The notes under the pieces are model-generated. The model saw nothing but the letters and a program-made list of their open reading frames with translations. It had not been told where the DNA came from and did no database searches. A stretch of 64,000 bases of DNA, taken from the NCBI RefSeq assembly GCF_013347965.1, contig NZ_CP048810.1, forward strand, positions 5,393,501 through 5,457,500, given 5' to 3'. The position numbers and the translations under genes were made by a program. This DNA is from Pseudomonas bijieensis (GTDB lineage Bacteria > Pseudomonadota > Gammaproteobacteria > Pseudomonadales > Pseudomonadaceae). Positions 1-9,119 of this stretch are shown in pieces. Numbering within the stretch: the first letter of the stretch is position 1; every line of letters starts with the position of its first letter.

Positions 1-21
1 GCCTAGCTGGCGATAGTCCAT
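1..21 (-). CDS. Oxidoreductase (aldo/keto reductase type), first codons only
   Basis: Reading the minus strand, an ATG at 21 is preceded by a near-perfect Shine-Dalgarno AAGGAGG about five bases upstream. It opens a frame reading MDYRQLG that runs off the window. This N-terminus is typical of aldo/keto reductases, and from general knowledge a probable oxidoreductase lies divergently upstream of rplM in Pseudomonas. Only seven codons are visible, so the start is well supported but the product is inferred. Confidence 0.5.
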
Positions 22-266
22 CGGGACCTCCTTGGGCAAAACAATCATAAAAGCAGGTTGAAATATTTTTCGCAATCTGCATAATTGCGCACCTCTTTCT
101 GCAGTGGAAGTGATGCGCCGCCGCCGAAGAATCTTGCCGTTGAACGGACGCGCCGACCCGAGCCCCCGAAAGCGTCTGTATCCGGCTGCCTTTGACTTGT
201 CAAAGTACGCACTATTCAGTAAGATCCGCCGTCTAATTTACAGGGCGGCCCCTGAGGCTATAAAGA

Positions 267-695
267 ATGAAAACTTTTACTGCTAAACCGGAAACAGTAA
301 AGCGCGACTGGTTTGTCGTCGACGCTGCTGGTCAGACCCTGGGTCGTCTGGCCACCGAAATCGCGAGCCGTCTGCGTGGCAAGCACAAGCCTGAGTACAC
401 CCCTCACGTTGACACCGGTGACTACATCGTCGTGATCAACGCTGAGCAAGTACGTGTTACTGGCGCTAAAACCACTGACAAAATGTACTACTCCCACTCC
501 GGTTTTCCTGGCGGCATCAAGTCGATCAACTTCGAAAAGCTGATCGCCAAAGCCCCTGAGCGCGTGATCGAGACCGCGGTTAAAGGCATGCTGCCTAAAA
601 ACCCACTGGGTCGCGACATGTATCGTAAGCTGAAGGTTTATGCGGGCGCTGCTCACCCTCATACTGCTCAGCAGCCCCAAGAACTGAAGTTTTAA
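267..695 (+). CDS. rplM: 50S ribosomal protein L13
   Basis: Encodes the 142-residue large-subunit protein L13, an early-assembly 23S rRNA-binding protein. The length equals the usual bacterial length. Family landmarks are visible: [15 protein letters not shown] near the N-terminus, the basic [13 protein letters not shown] stretch, and [10 protein letters not shown] followed by [12 protein letters not shown] near the C-terminus. It is followed after 14 bases by rpsI, the conserved rplM-rpsI operon, in which L13 is known in E. coli to repress its own synthesis. A long leader (about 240 bases) precedes it. A TTGACT at 192-197 could be part of a promoter, but no good -10 box is placed. The antisense frame over it is a shadow. 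Confidence 0.98.
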   Translation: MKTFTAKPETVKRDWFVVDAAGQTLGRLATEIASRLRGKHKPEYTPHVDTGDYIVVINAEQVRVTGAKTTDKMYYSHSGFPGGIKSINFEKLIAKAPERVIETAVKGMLPKNPLGRDMYRKLKVYAGAAHPHTAQQPQELKF

Positions 696-709
696 CGGAA
701 TAGTTCATT

Positions 710-1102
710 ATGTCGGCGACTCAAAATTACGGCACTGGCCGTCGCAAGACTGCAACCGCACGCGTTTTCCTGCGTCCGGGCACTGGTAACATCTCCATCA
801 ACAACCGCTCCCTGGATAACTTCTTCGGCCGCGAAACTGCCCGCATGGTAGTTCGTCAGCCGCTGGAACTGACCGAGACCGTCGAAAAATTCGACATCTA
901 CGTCACCGTTATCGGTGGTGGTGTAAGTGGTCAAGCTGGCGCAATCCGCCACGGCATCACTCGCGCCCTGATGGACTACGACGAGACTCTGCGTAGTGCT
1001 CTGCGCAAAGCCGGCTTCGTAACTCGCGATGCTCGCGAAGTTGAACGTAAGAAAGTCGGTCTGCGTAAAGCGCGTAAGCGTCCGCAGTACTCGAAGCGTT
1101 AA
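710..1102 (+). CDS. rpsI: 30S ribosomal protein S9
   Basis: The 130-residue small-subunit protein S9, whose basic C-terminal tail reaches the P-site tRNA. It has the usual length and the diagnostic ends: [13 protein letters not shown] near the start and the tail [14 protein letters not shown], finishing in the S9-specific SKR. It is the second gene of the rplM operon, 14 bases after rplM, and is closed by a clear hairpin-plus-T terminator at 1125-1157. Confidence 0.98.
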   Translation: MSATQNYGTGRRKTATARVFLRPGTGNISINNRSLDNFFGRETARMVVRQPLELTETVEKFDIYVTVIGGGVSGQAGAIRHGITRALMDYDETLRSALRKAGFVTRDAREVERKKVGLRKARKRPQYSKR

Positions 1103-1124
1103 TTCCGCTTCCGCTTTCAAAAGG

Positions 1125-1157
1125 CGCCCAGTTCCTCACGGAGCTGGGCGTTTTTTT
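1125..1157 (+). terminator. Rho-independent terminator of rplM-rpsI
   Basis: An 11-bp stem (CGCCCAGTTCC paired with GGAGCTGGGCG, one G-T wobble) with a TCAC loop is followed by seven T. It lies 22 bases after the rpsI stop codon. Confidence 0.92.
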
Positions 1158-1185
1158 ATGGGCAAAAGAATTGCTCTGTGACAAC

Positions 1186-1212
1186 TTGCCACATTCGTAG
1201 AGCCCCTATACT
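1186..1212 (+). promoter_or_regulatory. Candidate promoter of petABC
   Basis: TTGCCA at 1186-1191 and TATACT at 1207-1212 are 15 bases apart, between the rpsI terminator and petA. A second, weaker pair is TTGTCA at 1249 and TACCAT at 1271 (16-base spacer). The -10 box of the first pair is good, but its spacer is short. Either could drive petABC. Confidence 0.35.
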
Positions 1213-1358
1213 ACAAGGCTTGGCGGTTTGGCCGCTTGGTAATTACCTTGTCAGAATTGGGGCTTTTCATTACCATTCGGCAAAATTTTTATAAGTTCAG
1301 ATTTTTACTTAGTAGACGCCTGATCTAACAGGCCACAAAGCTGATGGGAGAGGACTGA

Positions 1359-1952
1359 ATGAGCAATGACGGCGTGAATGCAGGCCGGCGTCGCTTCCTG
1401 GTAGCAGCCACATCCGTGGTGGGTGCTGCAGGAGCGGTGGGGGCTGCGGTCCCGTTCGTGGGGTCATGGTTTCCCAGTGCCAAGGCGAAAGCTGCAGGTG
1501 CACCGGTGAAAGTGAATGTCAGCAAGATCGAGCCAGGCCAGCAGATGATTGCTGAGTGGCGCGGCCAGCCGGTGTTCATCGTCCGCCGTACAGAGGAAAT
1601 CCTGGGGAATCTGAAAAAGATCGAGGGGCAGTTGTCCGACCCCACCTCCAAGAACTCGACGCAACCGACCTATGTCGATCCGGAGACACGTTCGATCAAG
1701 CCAGAAGTCCTGCTTCTGATCGGGATCTGCACGCACCTGGGTTGCTCGCCAACGTTCCGTCCTGAAGTGGCGCCTGCCGACTTGGGCAAGGACTGGGTTG
1801 GTGGTTATTTCTGCCCTTGCCACGGCTCCCACTACGACCTGGCCGGTCGCGTCTACAAGTCGCAGCCTGCACCTCTGAACCTGCCAGTTCCCCCGCATTC
1901 CTATGAGTCGGATGACATCATTGTCATCGGCGTCGACACGGAGAAAGCGTGA
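1359..1952 (+). CDS. petA: Ubiquinol-cytochrome c reductase, Rieske iron-sulfur subunit
   Basis: The 197-residue Rieske 2Fe-2S subunit of the cytochrome bc1 complex, which passes an electron from ubiquinol to cytochrome c1. A twin-arginine signal/anchor is visible (RRRFLVAA at residues 10-17, then a hydrophobic helix), as expected for Tat-exported Rieske proteins. Both cluster-binding boxes are intact: CTHLGC from about residue 124 and CPCHG from about residue 152, supplying two Cys and two His ligands. The stop overlaps the petB start by one base (TGATG), so the three genes form one operon petABC. Length and motifs match the family. Confidence 0.97.
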   Translation: MSNDGVNAGRRRFLVAATSVVGAAGAVGAAVPFVGSWFPSAKAKAAGAPVKVNVSKIEPGQQMIAEWRGQPVFIVRRTEEILGNLKKIEGQLSDPTSKNSTQPTYVDPETRSIKPEVLLLIGICTHLGCSPTFRPEVAPADLGKDWVGGYFCPCHGSHYDLAGRVYKSQPAPLNLPVPPHSYESDDIIVIGVDTEKA

Positions 1953-3163
1953 TGAGCAAATTCATGGATTGGGTTGATGCGCGCTTTCCCGCGACCAAAA
2001 TGTGGGAAGACCATCTCAGCAAATATTACGCTCCAAAAAACTTCAACTTCTTCTACTTCTTTGGCTCTCTGGCATTGCTCGTTCTGGTCAACCAGATCGT
2101 TACCGGTGTCTGGCTGACCATGAGCTACACCCCGTCGGCGGAAGAAGCGTTTGCCTCCGTCGAATACATCATGCGCGATGTCGAGTACGGCTCGATCCTG
2201 CGTCTGCTGCACTCCACTGGCGCTTCGGCGTTCTTCATCGTGGTCTACCTGCACATGTTCCGTGGTCTGCTCTACGGTTCGTACCAGAAGCCTCGTGAGC
2301 TGGTGTGGGTTTTCGGCATGCTGATCTACCTGGCGCTGATGGCCGAAGCCTTCATGGGCTACCTGCTGCCATGGGGCCAGATGTCCTACTGGGGTGCCCA
2401 GGTGATCATCTCGTTGTTCGGTGCGATTCCGGTCATCGGCGACGACCTGACCCAGTGGATCCGCGGTGACTACCTGATCTCCGGCATCACCCTGAACCGC
2501 TTCTTCGCCCTGCACGTCGTGGCCTTGCCGATCGTGATCCTCGGTCTGGTGGTACTGCACATCCTGGCGCTGCACGAAGTCGGCTCGAACAACCCCGATG
2601 GTGTGGACATCAAGAAGCACAAGGACGAGAACGGCGTACCGCTGGATGGCATTGCCTTCCACCCGTACTACACCGTGAAAGATATCGTCGGTGTGGTGGT
2701 CTTCCTGTTCATCTTCTGCTCCATCGTGTTCTTCTTCCCGGAAATGGGTGGTTATTTTCTCGAGAAGCCGAACTTCGAGCAAGCGAACGCCTTCAAGACC
2801 CCTGAACACATTGCCCCGGTCTGGTACTTCACGCCGTTCTACGCGATCCTGCGGGCGATTCCGGACAAGCTGATGGGCGTTATCGCCATGGGCGCGGCCA
2901 TCGCCGTGCTGTTCGTCCTGCCGTGGCTGGACCGCAGTCCGGTCAAGTCGATGCGCTACAAAGGCTGGCTGAGCAAGATCTGGCTCGTGGTGTTCTGCAT
3001 CTCGTTCGTGATCCTGGGCGTGCTGGGTGTACTGGCACCGACACCGGAGCGTACGTTGCTGTCGCAGGTTTGCACCTTCCTGTACTTCGCCTACTTCATT
3101 CTGATGCCGTTCTATACCAGGCTCGAGAAGACCAAACCGGTTCCGGAAAGGGTGACTGGCTGA
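1952..3163 (+). CDS. petB: Ubiquinol-cytochrome c reductase, cytochrome b subunit
   Basis: The 403-residue cytochrome b of complex III, an eight-helix membrane protein that binds two b-type haems and the quinone sites. Helix-borne haem-ligand histidines are visible in the HSTGAS and YLHMFRG contexts near residues 85-105 and in the FFALHVV and VVLHILALHEVG contexts near residues 185-215. The conserved PEW-type loop appears as PVWYFTPFYAILR. The frame can start at a GTG at 1949, but the ATG at 1952 is chosen because it gives the TGATG junction with petA. The C-terminal stop overlaps petC by one base. Confidence 0.97.
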   Translation: MSKFMDWVDARFPATKMWEDHLSKYYAPKNFNFFYFFGSLALLVLVNQIVTGVWLTMSYTPSAEEAFASVEYIMRDVEYGSILRLLHSTGASAFFIVVYLHMFRGLLYGSYQKPRELVWVFGMLIYLALMAEAFMGYLLPWGQMSYWGAQVIISLFGAIPVIGDDLTQWIRGDYLISGITLNRFFALHVVALPIVILGLVVLHILALHEVGSNNPDGVDIKKHKDENGVPLDGIAFHPYYTVKDIVGVVVFLFIFCSIVFFFPEMGGYFLEKPNFEQANAFKTPEHIAPVWYFTPFYAILRAIPDKLMGVIAMGAAIAVLFVLPWLDRSPVKSMRYKGWLSKIWLVVFCISFVILGVLGVLAPTPERTLLSQVCTFLYFAYFILMPFYTRLEKTKPVPERVTG

Positions 3164-3945
3164 TGAAAAAGCTATTTGCTGTACTGATTCTTGCTGCTAT
3201 GCCTGTATTGTCCTTCGCGGCCGAACACGGTGGTCCAGAGCTGGAAAAAGTCGACATCGACGTTTCCGACAAGGCTGCCATGCAGGACGGCGCACGGACG
3301 TTCGCCAACTACTGCATGGGCTGCCACAGTGCCAAGTTCCAGCGCTACGAGCGTGTAGCCGATGACCTGGGCATTCCCCATGAAATGATGCTCGAGAAAC
3401 TGGTGTTCACCGGTGCCAAGCTGGGCGATCACATGACCATCGGCATGCAGCCTGCGGATGCCAAGACCTGGTTCGGCGCCGCGCCGCCGGATTTGACCCT
3501 GGTCGCCCGCGTACGTGGAACTGACTGGCTTTATGGTTACCTGCGTTCGTTCTACGAAGACCCTGCGCGTCCATGGGGCGTGAACAACAAGGTCTTCCCG
3601 AACGTCGGCATGCCTAACGTTCTGGTCGGCCTCCAGGGGCGCCAGGTGGTAGGCTGCAAACAGGTTCAGATCGTCGAGGGTGGTAAAAAGCAATTCGATC
3701 CGCTGACTGGCACCGCTTTGACGCATGAAGCCTGCGACCAACTGACCGTATTGCCGAACACCGGTAGCCTGACCCCGGAGCAGTTTGACGAGAAGGTCAA
3801 GAACCTGGTGACCTTCCTGGCCTACTCGGCCAACCCGGTGAAGCTGGAGCATCAGCGCATCGGTACCTATGTATTGCTGTACCTGGCGTTCTTCTTCGTA
3901 TTCGCTTACCTGCTCAAGCGTGAATACTGGAAAGACGTGCATTGA
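3163..3945 (+). CDS. petC: Ubiquinol-cytochrome c reductase, cytochrome c1 subunit
   Basis: The 260-residue cytochrome c1 of complex III, which accepts electrons from the Rieske protein at the periplasmic face. A cleavable signal peptide is visible (MKKLFAVLILAAMPVLSFAA). A single haem c site CMGCH lies at about residues 51-55, the haem sixth-ligand region lies near the GMPNVL stretch, and a C-terminal membrane anchor (LLYLAFFFVFAYLL) ends in a basic tail. The frame is open well upstream into petB, but the ATG at 3163 overlaps the petB stop and begins the signal peptide, so it is the right start. Confidence 0.96.
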   Translation: MKKLFAVLILAAMPVLSFAAEHGGPELEKVDIDVSDKAAMQDGARTFANYCMGCHSAKFQRYERVADDLGIPHEMMLEKLVFTGAKLGDHMTIGMQPADAKTWFGAAPPDLTLVARVRGTDWLYGYLRSFYEDPARPWGVNNKVFPNVGMPNVLVGLQGRQVVGCKQVQIVEGGKKQFDPLTGTALTHEACDQLTVLPNTGSLTPEQFDEKVKNLVTFLAYSANPVKLEHQRIGTYVLLYLAFFFVFAYLLKREYWKDVH

Positions 3946-3974
3946 TAAAGCTGTAAGCCGTTGCTGTTAATCGT

Positions 3975-4057
3975 GCGCGCCCAAGGGCGTCTCTAGAAAT
4001 GTAACGAGCCTGGTCAGCCAGGTGTTACGGGAGACGCTCTCTGGGCGCGCTCGTTTT
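3975..4057 (+). terminator. Long stem-loop with T-run between petC and sspA
   Basis: The arms GCGCGCCCA (3975-3983) and TGGGCGCGC (4042-4050) pair perfectly. Inner segments also pair (GCGTCTC with GAGACGC, and GTAAC with GTTAC), giving one long interrupted hairpin followed by a T-rich run. It should end petABC transcripts. Its base begins where a transcript from a possible sspA promoter would start, so it may also act as a leader element for sspA. Confidence 0.8.
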
Positions 4058-4096
4058 TCCGTTTTTCGATAATTTCAACAAGCGAGGAGGATCGCC

Positions 4097-4714
4097 ATGG
4101 GCGTGACCAATCGGTTGGCCTGTTACTCCGACCCCGCCGACCACTATTCCCACCGGGTACGCATCGTACTGGCAGAGAAGGGTGTCAGCGCCGAGATCAT
4201 TTACGTCGAAGCGGGCCGTCAGCCGCCGAAGCTGATCGAAGTGAACCCTTACGGCAGTCTGCCCACACTGGTCGATCGTGACCTGGCATTGTGGGAGTCG
4301 ACCGTGGTGATGGAATACTTGGATGAGCGTTATCCGCATCCGCCTTTGCTGCCGGTGTACCCTGTCGCACGCGCCAACAGTCGTTTGCTGATCCATCGCA
4401 TCCAGCGTGACTGGTGCGGGTTGGTGGATCTGATCCTGGATTCCCGGACCAAGGAACCCGCGCGGGTCGTGGCACGTAAGGAACTGCGTGAAAGCCTGAC
4501 TGGCGTATCGCCGTTGTTCGTCGACAAGCCGTTTTTCCTCAGTGAGGAACAAAGTCTGGTGGATTGCTGCCTATTGCCCATACTCTGGCGTTTGCCGATT
4601 CTGGGTATCGAACTGCCGCGGCCTGCCAAGCCGCTGCTTGATTATATGGAGCGCCAATTCGCGCGTGAGGCTTTCCAGGCGAGTCTGTCTGGTGTCGAAC
4701 GCGACATGCGCTAA
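4097..4714 (+). CDS. sspA: Stringent starvation protein A (GST-fold RNA polymerase-associated regulator)
   Basis: The 205-residue SspA, a glutathione-S-transferase-fold protein without GST activity that binds RNA polymerase and controls stationary-phase and acid-stress genes. In Pseudomonas it also supports virulence and alginate traits. The N-terminal thioredoxin-like part begins [23 protein letters not shown], with the family [13 protein letters not shown] loop and [13 protein letters not shown]. The C-terminal half is helical. A strong GAGGAGG ribosome site precedes the ATG. sspB follows after 16 bases, the standard sspAB operon. Confidence 0.96.
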   Translation: MGVTNRLACYSDPADHYSHRVRIVLAEKGVSAEIIYVEAGRQPPKLIEVNPYGSLPTLVDRDLALWESTVVMEYLDERYPHPPLLPVYPVARANSRLLIHRIQRDWCGLVDLILDSRTKEPARVVARKELRESLTGVSPLFVDKPFFLSEEQSLVDCCLLPILWRLPILGIELPRPAKPLLDYMERQFAREAFQASLSGVERDMR

Positions 4715-4730
4715 GGCTTAGGGAGCCGCT

Positions 4731-5144
4731 ATGAACTCCAGTCGACCTTATCTGGTCCGCGCGCTCTACGAGTGGATTGTGGATAACGATTGCACCCCGC
4801 ACATGCTGGTCAACGCCGAGTATCCGTCGGTGCAGGTGCCGCAGGGTTTTGCCAACGATGGGCAGATTGTCCTGAACGTATCGCCAGCCGCTGTGCGTCA
4901 CCTGCACATGGATAATGACGCCGTCAGCTTCGAAGGGCGCTTCGGTGGTGTGCCGCACACGCTGTACGTGCCTATTGCTGCGATCCTGGGGATTTATGCT
5001 CGGGAGAATGGCCAGGGCATGGTGTTTGAGCTGGAAGCGCCGCTGGACGGTGAAGAAGAGTTCGAGCCGGATGATGACCTGCCGCCACCGGATGACGAGC
5101 CGCCGCGTCCTAGCGGGCGGCCTAGTCTGAAAGTGGTGAAATAG
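4731..5144 (+). CDS. sspB: Stringent starvation protein B (ClpXP adaptor)
   Basis: The 137-residue SspB, which tethers ssrA-tagged and some other substrates to the ClpXP protease. The folded substrate-binding part occupies about residues 1-105 (RPYLVRALYEWIVDNDCTPH; IAAILGIYARENG). It is followed by a flexible acidic/proline linker (EEEFEPDDDLPPPDDEPP) and the short C-terminal ClpX-binding tail ending SLKVVK, the layout known for SspB. It is the second gene of sspAB and is followed by a terminator. Confidence 0.96.
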   Translation: MNSSRPYLVRALYEWIVDNDCTPHMLVNAEYPSVQVPQGFANDGQIVLNVSPAAVRHLHMDNDAVSFEGRFGGVPHTLYVPIAAILGIYARENGQGMVFELEAPLDGEEEFEPDDDLPPPDDEPPRPSGRPSLKVVK

Positions 5145-5164
5145 ATCTGCTGGCTGGTTTGAAG

Positions 5165-5200
5165 AAAATGCCTGTGTCGTGAGATGCGGGCATTTTTTTT
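5165..5200 (+). terminator. Terminator downstream of sspB
   Basis: AAAATGCC pairs with GGCATTTT across a 16-base loop with extra weak pairs, followed by eight T, starting 20 bases after the sspB stop. Confidence 0.7.
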
Positions 5201-5253
5201 GTGGTTCCGTGGTTGGTGTGTATATCACGCCAGTCAGCCCTGAAATCGAACCC

Positions 5254-5293
5254 AAAAAAAGGCGCTTTCCCCGCCTGGGAAAAGCGCCTTTTC
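5254..5293. terminator. Bidirectional terminator between sspB and the BON lipoprotein gene
   Basis: A GC-rich stem at 5261-5289 (GGCGCTTTCCC with a complementary right arm, two-base bulge) is flanked by seven A on the left and TTTTC on the right. It can end transcription from both convergent sides, mainly the minus-strand gene ending at 5309. Confidence 0.8.
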
Positions 5294-5308
5294 TGAGCTC
5301 GCGCTGTA

Positions 5309-6501
<1,193 letters not shown>

Positions 6502-6579
6502 TTATCGGCACAAAAGTGTGCGGCGCGCAAAGCAAAGAGCAAAAAAGTTAGGTGAAGGTGTCCGGCTCGGCATGGGCGC

Positions 6580-6942
6580 TCAACTGTCGAAGGCGTTCTG
6601 CAGCCAATTCAACTGGGCGGCGTTGCTGTCGATGGCAACCACGTCGAAGCGGCAGGGATGATCGGCCCAGCGAGACTCGCTTTGCAGAAAGTACTGCGCG
6701 GCGAAAACCAGCTTCTGGCGCTTGCGCTCGTCAATGCTGTCGAGCGCGCCACCCCATTGAGTATTTTTTCTGTAGCGGACTTCGACGAATACTACTGTAT
6801 CGCCGTCAAGCATGACCAGATCAAGCTCGCCGCGTTTACACAACCAGTTCTGCGCCACCAGCCGCAGGCCTTGCTGCTGGAGATGCGCGAGAGCCTGGCC
6901 CTCGGCATCCCGTCCGCGTTGCTGGCGTGATCGGTCAGGCAT
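6580..6942 (-). CDS. yraN: UPF0102 family protein YraN (putative endonuclease fold)
   Basis: A 120-residue member of the YraN/UPF0102 family. The nuclease-like core is visible: GELDLVMLDGDTVVFVEVRYRK around residues 38-59 (a GE-D...VEV arrangement as in restriction-endonuclease-like folds), then RKRQKLVFAAQYFL and CRFDVVAID. The open frame extends further upstream, but the ATG at 6942 is chosen: it begins the family N-terminus (RGRDAEGQALAHLQQQG) and overlaps the lpoA stop as TGATG, showing coupled translation. No biochemical function is established for the family here. Confidence 0.9.
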   Translation of the reverse strand: MPDRSRQQRGRDAEGQALAHLQQQGLRLVAQNWLCKRGELDLVMLDGDTVVFVEVRYRKNTQWGGALDSIDERKRQKLVFAAQYFLQSESRWADHPCRFDVVAIDSNAAQLNWLQNAFDS

Positions 6943-8753
6943 CAGCGCTGGGTATCCGGCAGGCGCTGTACCTGGCCGTTGACGAACTCGGCCCATGGCA
7001 GTTGACGCTGTACGCGCTGGGTTGCGGATACTGCCAGGCTGCCCGACAGGCCTTCGATGCGGCTGTCCGGCAGCGTCTTGAGCTGGCCCAGGCGCGGTGC
7101 CAGGCGATAGGCATCTACACCCATCGCGTACAACCGACCCAGGCTGCCACCGGCCTGGGGCCACTGGGCGGTGACCTGCTTGCGCAGTGGGTCATTGGCG
7201 TCGAGCAACCACGGGGTTTCGCAGAAGCGGATGCCGCTCATGTCGTTGTACTGGTTCTGGTCGCCGCTGGCGCTGAACACCGAAGACGTCGCGTAGACCG
7301 GCACGTCACCGGCGTACTGGAAGTTCAGGGTTGGCTTGATCTGCTGAGCCTGTTGCGGCGTCGAGGCCAGGAAGATGAACTCGATGTCCTGGCGACGGGA
7401 TGGCTGGGCTGCGACCGTGGTGCCAACGGTGTTTTGCAGGCTTTTGGCGCGGCCCTCGCTCTGGCGCAATTGGAACATGTCGGCGATCTGCTGGGCCAGT
7501 TGCACTGGCTGGTCGACCCGTTCGATCGCGATGATGGTGCCGCCATTGGCCTGCCAGTCCTGGCTGAAGGCCTTCAGTACACGATCGCCCCATTCACCCT
7601 TCGGTATCATGGCGGCGGCACGATGCAGGCCGTCGGCACGGGCGCGACGGGACACTTCGCGCGCTTCATCCTCGGGCGCCAGGCCAAACTGGAACAGTTG
7701 CGGTGGCCCTTGTTCGCCTTCGCTGTAGTTCAGCGCCAGGGTGGTGATTGGCAGTTGCGGGCGAGTGCTGATCTGCTTGACCAGTGGTTTTTCCAGCGGT
7801 CCGACCACCAGTTGCACGCCGTCGGCCTGGGCCTTGCGGTAGAACTCGTCCATGGAGGTCAGGCTGGAGCTGTCGTAGAACTGGATGCTTGGTGGCTTCT
7901 GCCCGGCCTGCTGGGCCTGGTAGTGCGCGGCCATGAAGCCCTCACGCAAGGCCTTGGCAACCGCGGCCAACGGGCCATTCTGCGGCAGCAGCAGGGCGAT
8001 CTTGCTCAGCGGCTGGCTCGCCAGTTCCTTGAGCTTGACCAGGGGTGTCGGTAGTTGCAGGGCGGCGGGGTGCTTCGGGTTCTGTTCGCGCCAGTGGTCG
8101 ATGGCCGCCTGCTGTTGTTCCAGGGTGCCGGCGGTCTTGACGGCTTGGGCGAGGCTCAGCCAGCCGCCCAGATCGTCGTTGCTGGTCGGTTGCAACTGGT
8201 CGGTGGGCAGCGAGGCGATCAGTACCCAGATGGCTTCGTGGTTTTTCGCCGCGGCGTCGTTTTCCAGCAGGGGCGCGATGAAGATGCGCTCCTTGGCGGC
8301 GGCCAGGGTCTGGCCATCGGCCTCGAGGGCGCGGGCGCGGACGGTGCCGGTGCGGACCTGCTGCTCTACTGGCATTTCGCTCAGGTGTTGCAGGCTTGGG
8401 TGGCTCAGGGCAGTCAGTGCCGCCTTGGGCTGGTTGCGGGTCATCGCCAGTTCGGCCGACAGCGTGCTGGCAAAAATCTGCTGGCCGGGCTTGAGTTGCT
8501 CCATCGGCACTTGTTGCAGGATCTGTGCGGACTGGCCGGCGTTGCCCTGGCGGTAGGCCAGGTCGGCAGCGCTCAGGCGCAGTAGGGCGGCTTTTTCCGG
8601 GTTTTTGCTTTGGTTGGCCTGTTCGAGCAACTGCTCGATACTGGCATCCGGGGTCCGTGGAAGCTCGCCAAGGCTGGACGAGGGCGAGCTGGCGCAGGCC
8701 GCCAGGAGGGCAGCGAGGCAGAGGGCGGAGAGCAGCCGCAGGCAAGCGATCAT
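6942..8753 (-). CDS. lpoA: Penicillin-binding protein activator LpoA
   Basis: A 603-residue outer-membrane lipoprotein that reaches through the periplasm to stimulate a class A penicillin-binding protein. The signal peptide has the lipobox LLAAC with Cys at about residue 20. The N-terminal third is helical and TPR-like (IEQLLEQANQSKNPEKAALLRLSAADLAYRQG). The C-terminal part is a periplasmic-binding-protein fold (KIALLLPQNGPLAAVAKALREGFMAA; VVGPLEKPLVKQI; DVPVYATSSVF). Its synteny with rsmI and yraN matches E. coli yraM. It is divergent from rsmI across a repeat-bearing spacer. Confidence 0.93.
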   Translation of the reverse strand: MIACLRLLSALCLAALLAACASSPSSSLGELPRTPDASIEQLLEQANQSKNPEKAALLRLSAADLAYRQGNAGQSAQILQQVPMEQLKPGQQIFASTLSAELAMTRNQPKAALTALSHPSLQHLSEMPVEQQVRTGTVRARALEADGQTLAAAKERIFIAPLLENDAAAKNHEAIWVLIASLPTDQLQPTSNDDLGGWLSLAQAVKTAGTLEQQQAAIDHWREQNPKHPAALQLPTPLVKLKELASQPLSKIALLLPQNGPLAAVAKALREGFMAAHYQAQQAGQKPPSIQFYDSSSLTSMDEFYRKAQADGVQLVVGPLEKPLVKQISTRPQLPITTLALNYSEGEQGPPQLFQFGLAPEDEAREVSRRARADGLHRAAAMIPKGEWGDRVLKAFSQDWQANGGTIIAIERVDQPVQLAQQIADMFQLRQSEGRAKSLQNTVGTTVAAQPSRRQDIEFIFLASTPQQAQQIKPTLNFQYAGDVPVYATSSVFSASGDQNQYNDMSGIRFCETPWLLDANDPLRKQVTAQWPQAGGSLGRLYAMGVDAYRLAPRLGQLKTLPDSRIEGLSGSLAVSATQRVQRQLPWAEFVNGQVQRLPDTQR

Positions 8754-8908
8754 GTAAGTGTTCCTGATACGAGATCAAATTAGCGTCGAATTGTACCCAA
8801 GCACTGGCCGGGGCGCGATGTTAGTGGTGTGAATCGATCAATTTAGGTATTTCAAAGGGTGCGGTGCAGCACAAAAGCCGCTACTCACTCGGGTGGCGAC
8901 ACCAACCT

Positions 8909-9043
8909 GTGGCGAGGGGGGATTTATCCCCGCTGGGTTGCGTAGCAGCCCCAAGACCTTCCACATCGGTGTGTCAGGCTGAATGGTTTCCAGCCTTTTT
9001 GGGGCTGCTGCGCAGCCCCGCGGGGATAAATCCCCTCGCCACA
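8909..9043. repeat. Palindromic intergenic repeat with GGGGATTTATCCCC cores
   Basis: This 366-base gap (8754-9119) between lpoA and rsmI holds a large inverted repeat. The left arm at 8909-8952 (TGTGGCGAGG...GCAGCCCC) and right arm at 9001-9043 (GGGGCTGCTGC...CCTCGCCACA) are near reverse complements around a 48-base middle. Each arm itself carries GGGGATTTATCCCC and GCTGCG/CGCAGC palindromes. It resembles the dispersed TGTGGCGAGGG...GCAGCCCC repeat of fluorescent pseudomonads, so I call it a REP-type doublet rather than a terminator. Confidence 0.75.
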
Positions 9044-9119
9044 ATGGCTGATGTGAACAACTGAGAGGGCTGGCACACGCTACAATGGCGGTTTTTACCG
9101 ATCATGAGGTGTGCGCTTT

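Noticed and set aside
104..286. A 60-codon plus-strand frame before rplM
   Set aside because: Arg/Pro-rich composition, no ribosome site, and it overlaps the rplM start; likely leader sequence.
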